Below are positions 1 to 9,934 of a stretch of 64,000 bases of DNA, one piece after another; the stretch's first letter is position 1; the number at the start of each line of letters is the position of its first letter. Origin of the DNA: Ferrimonas sp048263965 (lineage in GTDB: Bacteria > Pseudomonadota > Gammaproteobacteria > Enterobacterales > Shewanellaceae); contig NZ_JBLXDO010000011.1 in assembly GCF_048263965.1 (NCBI RefSeq), positions 77,476 to 141,475 on the forward strand. Direction: 5' to 3'. Under the pieces are notes generated by a model, which saw only the letters and a list, made by a program, of their open reading frames with translations, was not told the origin of the DNA and made no database searches. The translations under genes and the position numbers were made by a program.

Positions 1-148
1 GCCCCAGGAGGACGGCTACCTGTGGGATCTGGACTTCACCAGCATCATCGAAGCGGATCAGGAACGCCTGGTCCACGCCAGCCTGCAGGTGGAGCAGAGA
101 CTGCTTCGTGCCCGGGCCCAGGCCCGACGCGAACAGCAAACGCCCTGA
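1..148 (+). CDS. C-terminal end of an unidentified protein (possibly PilZ-domain)
   Basis: The window opens inside a gene. The frame starting at base 2 is open and ends at a TGA at 146-148, giving about 48 residues ending ARREQQTP. The visible part has a short hydrophobic beta-like stretch (LWDLDFTSII) followed by an amphipathic Arg/Gln-rich helix. That pattern resembles the end of PilZ (c-di-GMP binding) domains, but no diagnostic PilZ motif is inside the window, so the family is only a guess. It ends 69 bp before mfd on the same strand. Confidence 0.45.
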   Translation, partial: PQEDGYLWDLDFTSIIEADQERLVHASLQVEQRLLRARAQARREQQTP

Positions 149-217
149 CAAGCCGGGGTGGAAGCGTCCGCCCCCCTTGCCTACAATAGCCGCACCTAAC
201 TTCAGTAAGCCCGAATC

Positions 218-3200
218 ATGAGTAGTTTTTCCCCCCTGGCGCCGGCCCCCGCTGGCGCCGGATGCAAGCGCCGTCTCACCGGCCTCACCGGCAGTGCTCT
301 CAGCCTGACCATCAGCCGCCTGGCCCGACAGCATCAGGGGGTCAGCCTACTGATCACCCAGGACACTCCCTCCGCCATGCACCTGGAGCAGGAGCTCTCC
401 TACCTCTGCCCAGAGATGACGGTCACCCTGTTCCCGGATCGGGAGGTGTTGCCCTACGACAGCTTCTCTCCCCATCAGGATATTGTCTCCCAGCGCCTGG
501 AAGCCCTCTATCGCCTGCCCCAGACCCAAAGTGGCCTGGTGATCGTTCCGGTCAACACCGCCCTGGTCAGGCTGCCGCCGGTGGATTATGTGGGCAGCAG
601 CGTACTGCTGTTGGAGCCCGGTCAGCGCATCGATATCGAGGCCCTGCGCCATAACCTGACCCAGGCGGGCTACCACCATGTGGAGCAGGTGTATGAACAT
701 GGCGAATTTGCGGTGCGCGGTTCCATCATCGATCTCTTCCCCATGGGCAGTGAACAGCCCCTGCGCCTGGACCTGTTCGATGACGAGCTGGAGTCCATTC
801 GCACCTTCGACGTGGACAGCCAGCGCACCCAGGGCAGCCTGGAGCGGGTCCGCCTGCTGCCTGCGCGGGAATTTCCCACCAATGACAAGGCGATCGAAGG
901 GTTCCGCAGCCGCTGGGGCCAGCACTTCAGCCGCATCAGCAACGAAGCGGAGTCCGTCTATCAGCAGATCAGTCGCGGCCTGATGCCCGCCGGGGTGGAG
1001 AACTACCTGCCGCTGTTTTTCGAGTCCACCGCCACCCTGTTCGACTATCTGCCCGACCAGGTGCAGTTGATGACCGCCGGGGACATCCAGGGGGCCTGCG
1101 ACAAATTTCTCTCTGACGCCACCCAGCGCTTCGACAACTACGGCGTGGATCCACTGCGGCCGCTGCTGCCCCCAAAGACCCTGTTCCTGAACACCGAAGA
1201 GCTGTTTTCCCGCCTCAAGCCACACGGGCGCATTCAGCTCTCCCGTGAGGTCAGCGAGATCGCCAAAGAGCCCAAAGCCAAGGTGTCGGCCATCGGCGAT
1301 GTGGCGGTGAACCATCAGCTCAAGGTACCCACCCAGGCCCTGGCCGAGCGGCTGGAAGGGGTAAAGCGCACCCTGTTCAGCGTCGAGTCCGAGGGACGCC
1401 GTGAAGCCCTGCTGGAGCTGCTGCGTCCCATGCAGCTGACCCTGAGCCAGTTCAACCACCTGGACCAGTTCCTCGAGAACGACGCCGCCATGGGCATCAT
1501 CGTCAGCCCTCTGGAACAGAGCGTCATGCTGGATCAGGAGGGGCTGGCCCTCATCTGCGAAGAGGAGCTGCTGGGGGGCCGGGTGCGTCAGCGCCGCCGT
1601 CAGCGCAAAACCGTCAGCTCCGACACCCTGATCCGCAACCTGGCTGAGCTCAAGGTGGGCCAGCCCGTGGTGCACCTCAAGCACGGCGTTGGCAGCTACC
1701 AGGGACTGCAGACTCTGGATGCCGGCGGCATGAGCACCGAGTTCCTGGTCCTGGAATACAAAGACCAGGCCAAACTCTACGTGCCGGTGAATGCCCTGCA
1801 CCTCATCAGCCGCTACAGTGCCGGTGAGGAGTCGGAGGTCCAGCTTAACCGCCTGGGCAGCGAAGCCTGGGACAAGGCCAGGCGCAAGGCCGCCGAGAAG
1901 GTGCGGGACGTGGCCGCCGAACTGCTGGACATCTATGCCCGCCGGGAGAGCAAGCCGGGCTTCGCCTTCGAACTGGATGAGCCTGAGTATCAGCGATTCT
2001 CCGCCGGCTTCCCCTTCGAGGAGACCGTGGACCAGCACAACGCCATCGACGCCGTGGTGCGGGACATGCGCACCAGCAACGCCATGGACCGCCTGGTGTG
2101 CGGCGACGTGGGTTTCGGCAAGACCGAAGTGGCCATGCGCGCCGCCTTTGTGGCGGTGGCCGGAGGCAAGCAGGTGGCGGTGCTGGTGCCCACCACCCTG
2201 TTGGCCCAGCAGCACTATGAAAACTTCCGCGACCGCTTTGCCGACTGGCCGGTGCGCATCGAGGTGATGTCCCGCTTCAAGACCGCCGGCGAGCAGAAAC
2301 AGGTCCTCAGCCAGTTGGCCGAAGGCAAGGTGGACATCGTCATCGGCACCCACAAGCTGCTGCAGTCGGACATCAAGTTCACCGATCTGGGCCTGCTCAT
2401 CGTCGATGAGGAGCACAGGTTCGGTGTCCGCCAGAAGGAGCAGATCAAGGCACTGCGTGCCGAGGTGGATATCCTCACCCTGACCGCCACTCCCATCCCC
2501 CGGACCCTGAATATGGCCATGTCCGGCATGCGGGATCTGTCCATCATCGCCACCCCACCGGCGCGGCGACTGTCGGTGAAAACCTTCGTCCGCCCCAAGG
2601 AGGGCAACCTGATCCGCGAAGCGCTGATGCGGGAGATCCTCCGCGGCGGCCAGGTCTACTTCCTGCACAACAGCGTGGAAACCATAGAGCAATGCGCCAA
2701 GGAGCTGGCGGAACTGGTGCCCGAGGCCCGCTTCGCCATCGCCCATGGCCAGATGCGCGAACGGGAGCTGGAGCGGGTGATGAGCGACTTCCATCATCAA
2801 CGCTTCAACGTGCTGGTGTGCACCACCATCATCGAAACCGGCATCGACATCCCCAGCGCCAACACCATCATCATCGAGCGGGCTGATCGCTTCGGCCTGG
2901 CCCAGTTGCATCAGCTGCGGGGACGGGTGGGGCGCTCCCATCACCAGGCCTACGCATACCTGCTGACCCAGGGCAAGCGACTCACCAAGGACGCCAAGAA
3001 GCGCCTGGAAGCCATCGAACAGTTGGAAGACCTGGGGGCGGGCTTTATGCTGGCCACCCAGGATCTGGAGATCCGCGGTGCCGGCGAACTGCTGGGGGAT
3101 GAGCAGAGCGGCCACATCGCCAAGGTGGGATTCAGCCTGTACATGGACATGCTGGAGCAGACGGTGGCGGCCCTTAAGGCGGGCAAGGAACCCAGCCTGG

Positions 3201-3652
3201 ACCAGATTCTGGCTGAGCAGACCGAGCTGGAACTGAAGATTCCCGCCCTGCTGCCGGAGGAGTACATCCCCCACGTCAACACCAGACTGGCGATCTACAA
3301 GCGCATCGCCTCCTGCAACAGCATGGACGAGCTCACCGAAGCCCGGGTGGAACTGGTGGACCGTTTCGGTAAACTGCCGGACGCCACCGAGAATCTGCTG
3401 ACCCTGACACGCCTGAAGCTGCGGGCCATGGCCTCCGGCATCCGCCGCATCGATGCCCACGCCAAGGGGGGCAGCATCGAGTTTGGTCCGGACACCAGTG
3501 TGACTCCGGAAATCCTCATAGGTCTGTTACAATCCCAACCTGGCCTCCTGCGGATGGATGGCCCCAATAAATTGCGCTTCCAGGGCGAGTTGCAGGAAAC
3601 CCCTGCCCGCCTGGAGGCGGTGGAGCAGCTGTTAAGCCAACTGGGGATCTGA
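218..3652 (+). CDS. mfd: Transcription-repair coupling factor Mfd
   Basis: ATP-dependent DNA translocase that removes RNA polymerase stalled at lesions and recruits UvrA for nucleotide excision repair. The length of 1144 aa matches the E. coli protein (about 1148). The N-terminal UvrB-like module is followed by the RNA polymerase-interacting region (about 480-550) and a RecG-like helicase core with Walker A GDVGFGKT at 629-636 and a DEEH box at 730-733. The helicase motif GRVGRS and a C-terminal UvrA-masking domain follow. The ATG at 218 has only a weak SD; a TACAAT hexamer at 182-187 could be its -10. The stop overlaps the csiV start (TGATG), so the two are translationally coupled. Confidence 0.98.
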   Translation: MSSFSPLAPAPAGAGCKRRLTGLTGSALSLTISRLARQHQGVSLLITQDTPSAMHLEQELSYLCPEMTVTLFPDREVLPYDSFSPHQDIVSQRLEALYRLPQTQSGLVIVPVNTALVRLPPVDYVGSSVLLLEPGQRIDIEALRHNLTQAGYHHVEQVYEHGEFAVRGSIIDLFPMGSEQPLRLDLFDDELESIRTFDVDSQRTQGSLERVRLLPAREFPTNDKAIEGFRSRWGQHFSRISNEAESVYQQISRGLMPAGVENYLPLFFESTATLFDYLPDQVQLMTAGDIQGACDKFLSDATQRFDNYGVDPLRPLLPPKTLFLNTEELFSRLKPHGRIQLSREVSEIAKEPKAKVSAIGDVAVNHQLKVPTQALAERLEGVKRTLFSVESEGRREALLELLRPMQLTLSQFNHLDQFLENDAAMGIIVSPLEQSVMLDQEGLALICEEELLGGRVRQRRRQRKTVSSDTLIRNLAELKVGQPVVHLKHGVGSYQGLQTLDAGGMSTEFLVLEYKDQAKLYVPVNALHLISRYSAGEESEVQLNRLGSEAWDKARRKAAEKVRDVAAELLDIYARRESKPGFAFELDEPEYQRFSAGFPFEETVDQHNAIDAVVRDMRTSNAMDRLVCGDVGFGKTEVAMRAAFVAVAGGKQVAVLVPTTLLAQQHYENFRDRFADWPVRIEVMSRFKTAGEQKQVLSQLAEGKVDIVIGTHKLLQSDIKFTDLGLLIVDEEHRFGVRQKEQIKALRAEVDILTLTATPIPRTLNMAMSGMRDLSIIATPPARRLSVKTFVRPKEGNLIREALMREILRGGQVYFLHNSVETIEQCAKELAELVPEARFAIAHGQMRERELERVMSDFHHQRFNVLVCTTIIETGIDIPSANTIIIERADRFGLAQLHQLRGRVGRSHHQAYAYLLTQGKRLTKDAKKRLEAIEQLEDLGAGFMLATQDLEIRGAGELLGDEQSGHIAKVGFSLYMDMLEQTVAALKAGKEPSLDQILAEQTELELKIPALLPEEYIPHVNTRLAIYKRIASCNSMDELTEARVELVDRFGKLPDATENLLTLTRLKLRAMASGIRRIDAHAKGGSIEFGPDTSVTPEILIGLLQSQPGLLRMDGPNKLRFQGELQETPARLEAVEQLLSQLGI

Positions 3653-4707
3653 TGAGCAAACCACTGTACCACGCCCTGTTTGGGCTCACCGCCCTGCTGG
3701 GCAGCGGAATGACCGCCGCCGAAGAGGCCACCTGGTTTGAGGTGGAGCTGGTGGTGTTTGAGCGTCCCCAGACCACCAGTGAGCGCTTCCCGGAAGAGCT
3801 GGCTCCGATGAAAAACTCTGCCCAGCGTGACCTTCTCGGCCCGGCGGTGATGCCAGACACCAGCTCGCTGGAGCTGGCGCTGAGTGACTGCCAGAGTTTT
3901 GGCTGGCAGCCGGACAAGCCTGAGTGCCAACCCCAAACCGACGAACCTGAACAGCCCGGCGAGCTGCCAACCCGGGTTACGGCAATGAACATGGGGGATC
4001 CCCGCCTGGGCGAACCCTACCTGCTGCCGGAGACCGAGATTGAGTTCGATGAGGCTCTGGCCACGCTGAAAAGAGGTGGCGCCAAACTGCTGCTGCACAC
4101 TGGCTGGCAGCAGCCGGTCTACAGCCGCGGCAACAGCCAGGCCTACCGCCTCTACAGCGGTCATAACTTCGCCGACCGTTACCAGGCTGATGGCCGTCTG
4201 ATTCCCGAGGAAAGCCCCGCCGACACCAGTGCCTTTGATCTCTCCTGGCTGCTGCCGCAGGTGGAAGAGAGCGAGCCCATGTGGCAGCTCGATGGCTGGA
4301 TTCGCATCTACCTCAACCAGTTCCTCCACATCGATACCCAGCTGCAGTTGCGTGAAGAGGGGGAGCGGCCGGTGCCCACACTGGAGACAGGAGAAGATGA
4401 GTCGTTGGCAGATGCTGCGCCGATGATCGCCCTCCCCCAGGAGAACTCAGAGGCTGAAGCCGTTGAAGTGGTGCTGGAGACCGAGCCCTTCCTCAACCGG
4501 ATCAGGCTGGAGCAGAGCCGACGGGTGCGCAGCCGGGAGATCCACTATTTCGATCACCCCAGACTGGGGATGGTGGTACAGATCCGCAGGATGACCCAGC
4601 CCAGCAAGATGCCCCCGCTGGAGGAAGCGCCTGCAGAGACTGCGCCTGTGACCGAGCCCGCCAACCTGGCCCCCGCAAGCTCGCAGAGTTCGGAGCTTAC
4701 TCAGTAA
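3652..4707 (+). CDS. csiV: CsiV-like periplasmic protein (peptidoglycan-synthesis accessory)
   Basis: Predicted secreted protein of 351 aa. It has an N-terminal signal peptide (about residues 1-23, ending TAA) and then the WFEVELVVFER strand typical of the CsiV family, which in Vibrio cholerae acts with LpoA/PBP1A in peptidoglycan synthesis. The C-terminal third is acidic and ends in a Pro/Ala/Glu-rich tail. The start codon overlaps the mfd stop. Its 3' end overlaps the convergent acylphosphatase gene by 11 bp. The family call rests on the N-terminal motif and on the conserved position after mfd. Confidence 0.85.
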   Translation: MSKPLYHALFGLTALLGSGMTAAEEATWFEVELVVFERPQTTSERFPEELAPMKNSAQRDLLGPAVMPDTSSLELALSDCQSFGWQPDKPECQPQTDEPEQPGELPTRVTAMNMGDPRLGEPYLLPETEIEFDEALATLKRGGAKLLLHTGWQQPVYSRGNSQAYRLYSGHNFADRYQADGRLIPEESPADTSAFDLSWLLPQVEESEPMWQLDGWIRIYLNQFLHIDTQLQLREEGERPVPTLETGEDESLADAAPMIALPQENSEAEAVEVVLETEPFLNRIRLEQSRRVRSREIHYFDHPRLGMVVQIRRMTQPSKMPPLEEAPAETAPVTEPANLAPASSQSSELTQ

Positions 4708-4969
4708 CCTCAAAATCCAGGTAGAGATCGCTGCCGTCGTAATCGGACACCAGCACATCGGATACCTGGGCACTGGGTGGGCCCTGATGGGCCCAATCCA
4801 ACATGGCATCCACGGCCCGGTCTGCCCCCTGGGCCAGCATCTCTACGCTGCCGTCATCCAGGTTGCGCACATAACCGGTCACCCCGAGTCGGAGTGCCGT
4901 CTCCTGAGCGGAAGCCCGGAACCACACTCCCTGGACCTTGCCTGTCACCCTCACCAACAGCCGTTTCAT
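4697..4969 (-). CDS. Acylphosphatase
   Basis: Small cytosolic enzyme of 90 aa that hydrolyses acyl-phosphate bonds. The N-terminal signature VTGKVQGVWFRA contains the phosphate-binding loop and catalytic Arg, and GYVRNLDDGSVE carries the catalytic Asn. The ATG at 4969 (MKRLLVRV) is chosen over an upstream in-frame start because it gives the standard family length. The gene lies downstream of ycfP on the same strand and converges on csiV. It is probably reached only by read-through of the ycfP terminator or from a promoter close by. Confidence 0.93.
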   Translation of the reverse strand: MKRLLVRVTGKVQGVWFRASAQETALRLGVTGYVRNLDDGSVEMLAQGADRAVDAMLDWAHQGPPSAQVSDVLVSDYDGSDLYLDFEVTE

Positions 4970-5015
4970 CGAAGCACCCACAGTCGCACAGTCAATTTCA
5001 ATAATAGCAGCAAAC

Positions 5016-5040
5016 AAAAAGGCGACCCCGGGGCCGCCTT
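5016..5040 (-). terminator. Rho-independent terminator of ycfP
   Basis: Near-perfect inverted repeat AAGGCGACCCC / GGGGCCGCCTT at 5019-5040. On the minus strand it is followed by a run of five T. It lies 14 bp past the ycfP stop. Confidence 0.8.
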
Positions 5041-5053
5041 GTTGTTCAGAGAG

Positions 5054-5608
5054 TCACGCGCAGTCGCGCTCCTCTGTTTTAAATTGGGACAGAGCCCTGA
5101 GTTGTTTGGAGATATCTTTGAACTTGTGAGTCTGGGTCTCATCCCAGATCACCGGATAGTAGCCCCCCAGCTCCGACTCGATGCGCTTGGTGTCCAGCAC
5201 CTCATCGTTGCGGGCCAGGACGCACAGACAGTGGCCACGGTTTCGCTCGCGAAACGCCTTGACACATTTCTCCTTGATGTCCCGATACTCCTCCGGTCGG
5301 TCAATCAGCCCCACCATATTCTCTTCCGGCCAGAGATTGGGGTTGAACACCACGGAACGCATGCCGCAGAGGAAGCCTACCCGTTCGGCCCAGAAGCCGC
5401 CCAGGCCGACGCCGACGATCAACGGATTGGCGTCATCGCTGAACTTCTTGTGCTTCTCCACCTCTTTCAGCAAATGCTGCATATCATGCCGGGGATGCAG
5501 GGTGGAGTAATTGATAAAACGTACATCTTCATCCGCAAACTGCAGCTGAAGCACCTTCTCGTGATTTCCGGGACTGGTGGCATCAAAGCCGTGCAGGTAG
5601 ATAATCAT
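5054..5608 (-). CDS. ycfP: YcfP family (UPF0227) alpha/beta-hydrolase-fold protein
   Basis: Cytosolic protein of 184 aa in the YcfP/UPF0227 esterase-like family. It begins MIIYLHGFDATSPGNHEKV, which includes the oxyanion-type HGF motif. The expected nucleophile elbow reads GVGLGGFWAE: the serine of GxSxG is replaced by Leu, as is common in YcfP proteins, so classical hydrolase activity is doubtful. An LARNDEVLD segment matches the acid-residue strand and a late His (THKF) is present. The gene diverges from sdaA across a 355-bp gap. The cellular role is unknown. Confidence 0.9.
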   Translation of the reverse strand: MIIYLHGFDATSPGNHEKVLQLQFADEDVRFINYSTLHPRHDMQHLLKEVEKHKKFSDDANPLIVGVGLGGFWAERVGFLCGMRSVVFNPNLWPEENMVGLIDRPEEYRDIKEKCVKAFRERNRGHCLCVLARNDEVLDTKRIESELGGYYPVIWDETQTHKFKDISKQLRALSQFKTEERDCA

Positions 5609-5963
5609 AGCGAAACCATTCCATTAGCTTGGGACCACTATAGCCACAGGGCCGGACCATTCAAAGGGCAAACCCTGATCTGGATCACTGTTGGTCGAAT
5701 TTTGCCAGGTGAGCCCAATTCGACCCCACCCTGGAAATGCATCTCTAACCAGTATGGGCCCAATCCAGTGTGAATCCCATTCCAGGGCAGTTTTTCTCCA
5801 GAGCACTCCCCCTGAGGCTGTGCGGCCCCCGACACAGACATCGGCAAGACAGGGTCGCGGCAAGATATTATGCTGTATGAGTCAGGCTGGATTTTGCTTT
5901 CCCTCCGCCTGGGTTACCATCAGCCATCCGCCTGCGGGCAACGACACAACAGGGATACCGTTT
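5609..5963. other. Intergenic region between ycfP and sdaA
   Basis: Divergent 355-bp region that must hold the promoters of ycfP and sdaA. Open frames cross it, but their translations have no recognisable features. A TATTAT hexamer at about 5867 is a possible -10 for sdaA without a clear -35. No terminator, RNA gene or repeat was recognised. Confidence 0.5.
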
Positions 5964-7334
<1,371 letters not shown>

Positions 7335-7355
7335 TGGTTTCGTAAAAAGTTGAAG

Positions 7356-7381
7356 ATCCCCGCCCCGGCGGGGATTTTTTT
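7356..7381 (+). terminator. Rho-independent terminator of sdaA
   Basis: ATCCCCGCC-cc-GGCGGGGAT hairpin followed by a T run to 7381, just after the sdaA stop. Confidence 0.9.
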
Positions 7382-7483
7382 GGCCCGGAGTCAGCGGTGA
7401 GAGCGACAAAATCAACCACAAAGAACCCCACTCTATTCAGAACGACAACTGCCTGCTGGCCGACCACCCCAGGTAATGCTGAC

Positions 7484-7513
7484 AAAAAAGACCGCCAGAT
7501 GGCGGTCTTTCTC
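7484..7513 (-). terminator. Terminator of queE (bidirectional shape)
   Basis: Hairpin AAAGACCGCC-agat-GGCGGTCTTT at 7487-7510. On the minus strand it ends in a T run; it lies about 20 bp beyond the queE stop. Confidence 0.85.
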
Positions 7514-7533
7514 TTTAGGGCTAAGGTAACGGC

Positions 7534-8208
7534 TTAATCGATATCCAGATACTTGTGGGTCTGCACCGACAGTCGCCAGTTGCGCTTGATGCAGGTTTCG
7601 ATGGCCAGCTCGGTCGCCCGCTTCTTGGTGGAGATGGGCTGCAGACAGATTTGCGGCTCTCTTGGCAGAGCCTGGCCCGCCAGAAGCTGATCCAGCTCCT
7701 CGATGTGCCGCTCTGTGGCGATGGGGTGCTTGATCTCGTCCGCCCTTGCCAGCGCCTGCTTCAGTACGGGCAAGCCGCCCTTCATCCCCACCTTGGGCGA
7801 TACCGTCACCCAGGTCTGCTCATCACAGCGCACCTCGGCACAGCCGGAGGTCTCAATCTGACACTGCCAGCCAGCGACGTGCATCAACCGGGTCAGTTGG
7901 GTCAGATCGTACAGACAGGGTTCGCCACCGGTGATCACCAGGTGACGGGCGCTGTAGCGGCCATCGGAGAGCAAAGCCACCAGCTGGGCTTCATCATAAT
8001 GGGCCCAGATCGGCTTATCACCACTGACACCGATGATCTGCTCAGGGGAGACGTGATGTTCAGGCTCCACCTCCCAGGTATGGCGGGTGTCACACCAGGG
8101 ACACCCCACCGGGCACCCCTGAAGACGAAGGAACACCGCCGGCATGCCGGTAAACTGCCCCTCTCCCTGAATGGTTTCGAAGATTTCGTTGACGGGAAGC
8201 TGACTCAC
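7534..8208 (-). CDS. queE: 7-carboxy-7-deazaguanine synthase QueE
   Basis: Radical SAM enzyme that converts 6-carboxytetrahydropterin to 7-carboxy-7-deazaguanine in queuosine biosynthesis. At 224 aa it has the family's compact radical-SAM core, the substrate motif EIFETIQGEGQFTG and the cluster motif CPVGCPWC (C-x3-C-x2-C). VITGGEPCLYD is the conserved GGE segment. The start is a GTG at 8208 preceded by a good SD (GGAGGCGGG). It overlaps the perM stop (GTGA), so it is translationally coupled as the last gene of tusA-like-perM-queE. Confidence 0.96.
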   Translation of the reverse strand: MSQLPVNEIFETIQGEGQFTGMPAVFLRLQGCPVGCPWCDTRHTWEVEPEHHVSPEQIIGVSGDKPIWAHYDEAQLVALLSDGRYSARHLVITGGEPCLYDLTQLTRLMHVAGWQCQIETSGCAEVRCDEQTWVTVSPKVGMKGGLPVLKQALARADEIKHPIATERHIEELDQLLAGQALPREPQICLQPISTKKRATELAIETCIKRNWRLSVQTHKYLDID

Positions 8209-9275
8209 TGACCCGCCTCCTGCACCATCTCACTGCTGGGCCAGGCGTTGATCACGGCTTTGACCAGGGTCGCCAGGGGGATGGCAAAGAACACTCCCCA
8301 GAAGCCCCACAGGCCGCCGAAGATCAGCACGGCGATGATGATCGCCACCGGATGCAGGTTCACCGCTTCGGAGAACAGAATCGGCACCAGCACGTTGCCG
8401 TCCAGCATCTGAATGATGCCGTAGGCCAGCATCAGATAACCGAACTGTGGGGTCACCCCCCACTGGAACAGGCCCACCAGAGCCACAGGAATGGTCACCA
8501 CGGTCGCGCCGATGTAGGGGATCAGCACCGACAGACCCACCGCCAGCCCCAACAGGGCGGCATAGCGCAGGTCCATAAACAGGAAGGTGAGATAGCTGGC
8601 CACACCGATGATCATGATCTCAATGGCCTTGCCGCGAATGTAGTTGACGATCTGACCGTTCATCTCGGCCCACACCTGCTTGGCCAGTTCACGGTTGCTG
8701 GGCACAAAGCGGCTGAGGCTGCGCAGCAGTTGGCGCTTGTCCTTGAGGAAGAAGAACACCAGCAGCGGCACCAGAATGGCGTATACCGCCAGGGCCACCA
8801 GGTCCACCAGGGAGCCCAGGGAGATCTGCAGCACCTGCTGACCCCAGGCCAGAATTTGATTGTTGAGGTTCTGCATCAGCTCCTGGACCTGCTTCTCACT
8901 GATCACCTCGGGATACTGTTGGGGCAGAGTCAGGACCATCCCCTGAGCCTGACCAATCATATCGGGCAGTTCACGCGCCAGGCTGATCCCCTGGTTCCAG
9001 ATCTGAGGCAGGGCGATGAGACAGAACATCATCATCACCCCGACGAACACCAGCAGCACCAGCGACACCGCCAGGGAGCGTGGCAGGCCCCGATTGGCCA
9101 TCTGCGCCACCGGCCATTCCAGCATGTAGGCCAGCACCACAGCCACCAGCAGTGGGGTGATCAGCTTGCCGTAGAAGTAGATGATGGCGAAGCCCACCAT
9201 CAGGATCAGTGCCAGGGTGACCGCCTGAGGGTCGGAGAACTTCTCCTGGTACCAGTTGCGGAGTAGATTCCACAT
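8205..9275 (-). CDS. perM: PerM/AI-2E family inner-membrane transporter
   Basis: Polytopic inner-membrane protein of 356 aa in the AI-2E exporter superfamily (E. coli PerM/YfgO group). It has a hydrophobic N-terminal hairpin (LALILMVGFAIIYFYGKLITPLL), a soluble central region (about 85-150) and a block of C-terminal helices. The substrate is not established. It sits between the tusA-like gene (26 bp upstream) and queE (4-bp overlap). The neighbouring divergent bepA matches the E. coli yfgO-yfgC arrangement, which supports the assignment to PerM. Confidence 0.88.
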   Translation of the reverse strand: MWNLLRNWYQEKFSDPQAVTLALILMVGFAIIYFYGKLITPLLVAVVLAYMLEWPVAQMANRGLPRSLAVSLVLLVFVGVMMMFCLIALPQIWNQGISLARELPDMIGQAQGMVLTLPQQYPEVISEKQVQELMQNLNNQILAWGQQVLQISLGSLVDLVALAVYAILVPLLVFFFLKDKRQLLRSLSRFVPSNRELAKQVWAEMNGQIVNYIRGKAIEIMIIGVASYLTFLFMDLRYAALLGLAVGLSVLIPYIGATVVTIPVALVGLFQWGVTPQFGYLMLAYGIIQMLDGNVLVPILFSEAVNLHPVAIIIAVLIFGGLWGFWGVFFAIPLATLVKAVINAWPSSEMVQEAGQ

Positions 9276-9300
9276 ACTTTTCTAAAACCTTTTCTGTCTT

Positions 9301-9519
9301 TTAATGTTGCGGGCGCAGATAGACTGCCGTCCCCTGTGGCCGCGTTTCGGACTCCACCGAAAAACCGCAGCGCCGGGCATAGGGGATCAGGTCCCGCAAG
9401 GTTGCCGGGTCGCCGATAAGCAGCTCCAGCGTTTCGCCCCGACCGAGATCCTTCATCGCCAACTTGGCCTGTACGAAGGCCATTGGGCAGCGATAACTCG
9501 AAAGATCAACAAATTGCAT
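9301..9519 (-). CDS. TusA-family protein with a non-canonical CPxA motif
   Basis: Small protein of 72 aa with the TusA/SirA fold: YRCPMAFVQAKLAM, then a beta strand, GDPATLRDLIPYARRCGF and a C-terminal strand. The family cysteine is Cys11, but the usual CPxP reads CPMA. Relatives relay sulfur for tRNA thiolation or cofactor synthesis; the specific role of this one is unknown. It is the first gene of a likely operon with perM and queE, and QueE serves a tRNA-modification pathway. The SD is GGAAGTCAGG. Confidence 0.82.
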   Translation of the reverse strand: MQFVDLSSYRCPMAFVQAKLAMKDLGRGETLELLIGDPATLRDLIPYARRCGFSVESETRPQGTAVYLRPQH

Positions 9520-9934
9520 CCTGACTTCCTTGCCGGCTAAATAGGCCTGTCCACCGGAAACTCATCCCGGATAGGAAACTGCCCCGAATCGGGCGTCATT
9601 ATCCCCCTAGCTCAGGCAAACCACAAACCCGCGATGCAAGATTATGTAAAGTCGCTGGAACCCAACAGGCCTCTGAGCAGACTAACAGAAACACACTGCG
9701 GTTTACTGAATGGCTTTTGCACCCACAGGCCTGATTGAAATCCAACCGGCAAAGGTCGGCGGACTCTATTGAGCCTCCCGACCAAACGGGAGCCAAAGGC
9801 GTAAATAACCTAAGTTAAAACATAGCATTACTTCCTTAACCTCGGGTAAATGCCTGCGCAACACTGTGGTCATTCACAGGCGGATGCAGGTACACTGGCC
9901 GGAACACCATCAGAAACGGACATCAAGGACACAC
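9520..9934. other. Intergenic region between tusA-like and bepA
   Basis: Divergent 415-bp promoter region. It contains a short inverted repeat (CTCCCG-accaaa-CGGGAG at about 9775-9792) and AT-rich tracts near 9810-9840. A 65-codon minus-strand open frame (9599-9796) has no SD or recognisable features. No confident sigma-E promoter or riboswitch was found. The function is presumed to be transcription control of the two flanking operons. Confidence 0.5.

Noticed and set aside
347..3460. A 1037-codon open frame antisense to mfd
   Set aside because: It lies wholly opposite mfd, its translation is Gln/His/Gly-rich low-complexity sequence, and the opposite strand encodes an unmistakable Mfd. It is a by-product of high GC codon usage.
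5624..5863. 79-codon open frame in the ycfP-sdaA gap
   Set aside because: It has no SD, no recognisable motif, and lies in the divergent promoter region.
9650..9690. Possible sigma-E promoter for bepA (GGAAC hexamer near 9656)
   Set aside because: BepA is sigma-E dependent in E. coli, but the -35 lacks the final TT and no suitable -10 lies at 16-17 bp.
9599..9796. 65-codon minus-strand frame between tusA-like and bepA
   Set aside because: There is no SD, and Cys/Ser-rich translation without family features.
9600..9830. Possible c-di-GMP (GEMM) riboswitch upstream of bepA
   Set aside because: GGCAAACC and AAAGGCG fragments are present, but the conserved GGGACGCAAAGCC core and the second helix are missing.
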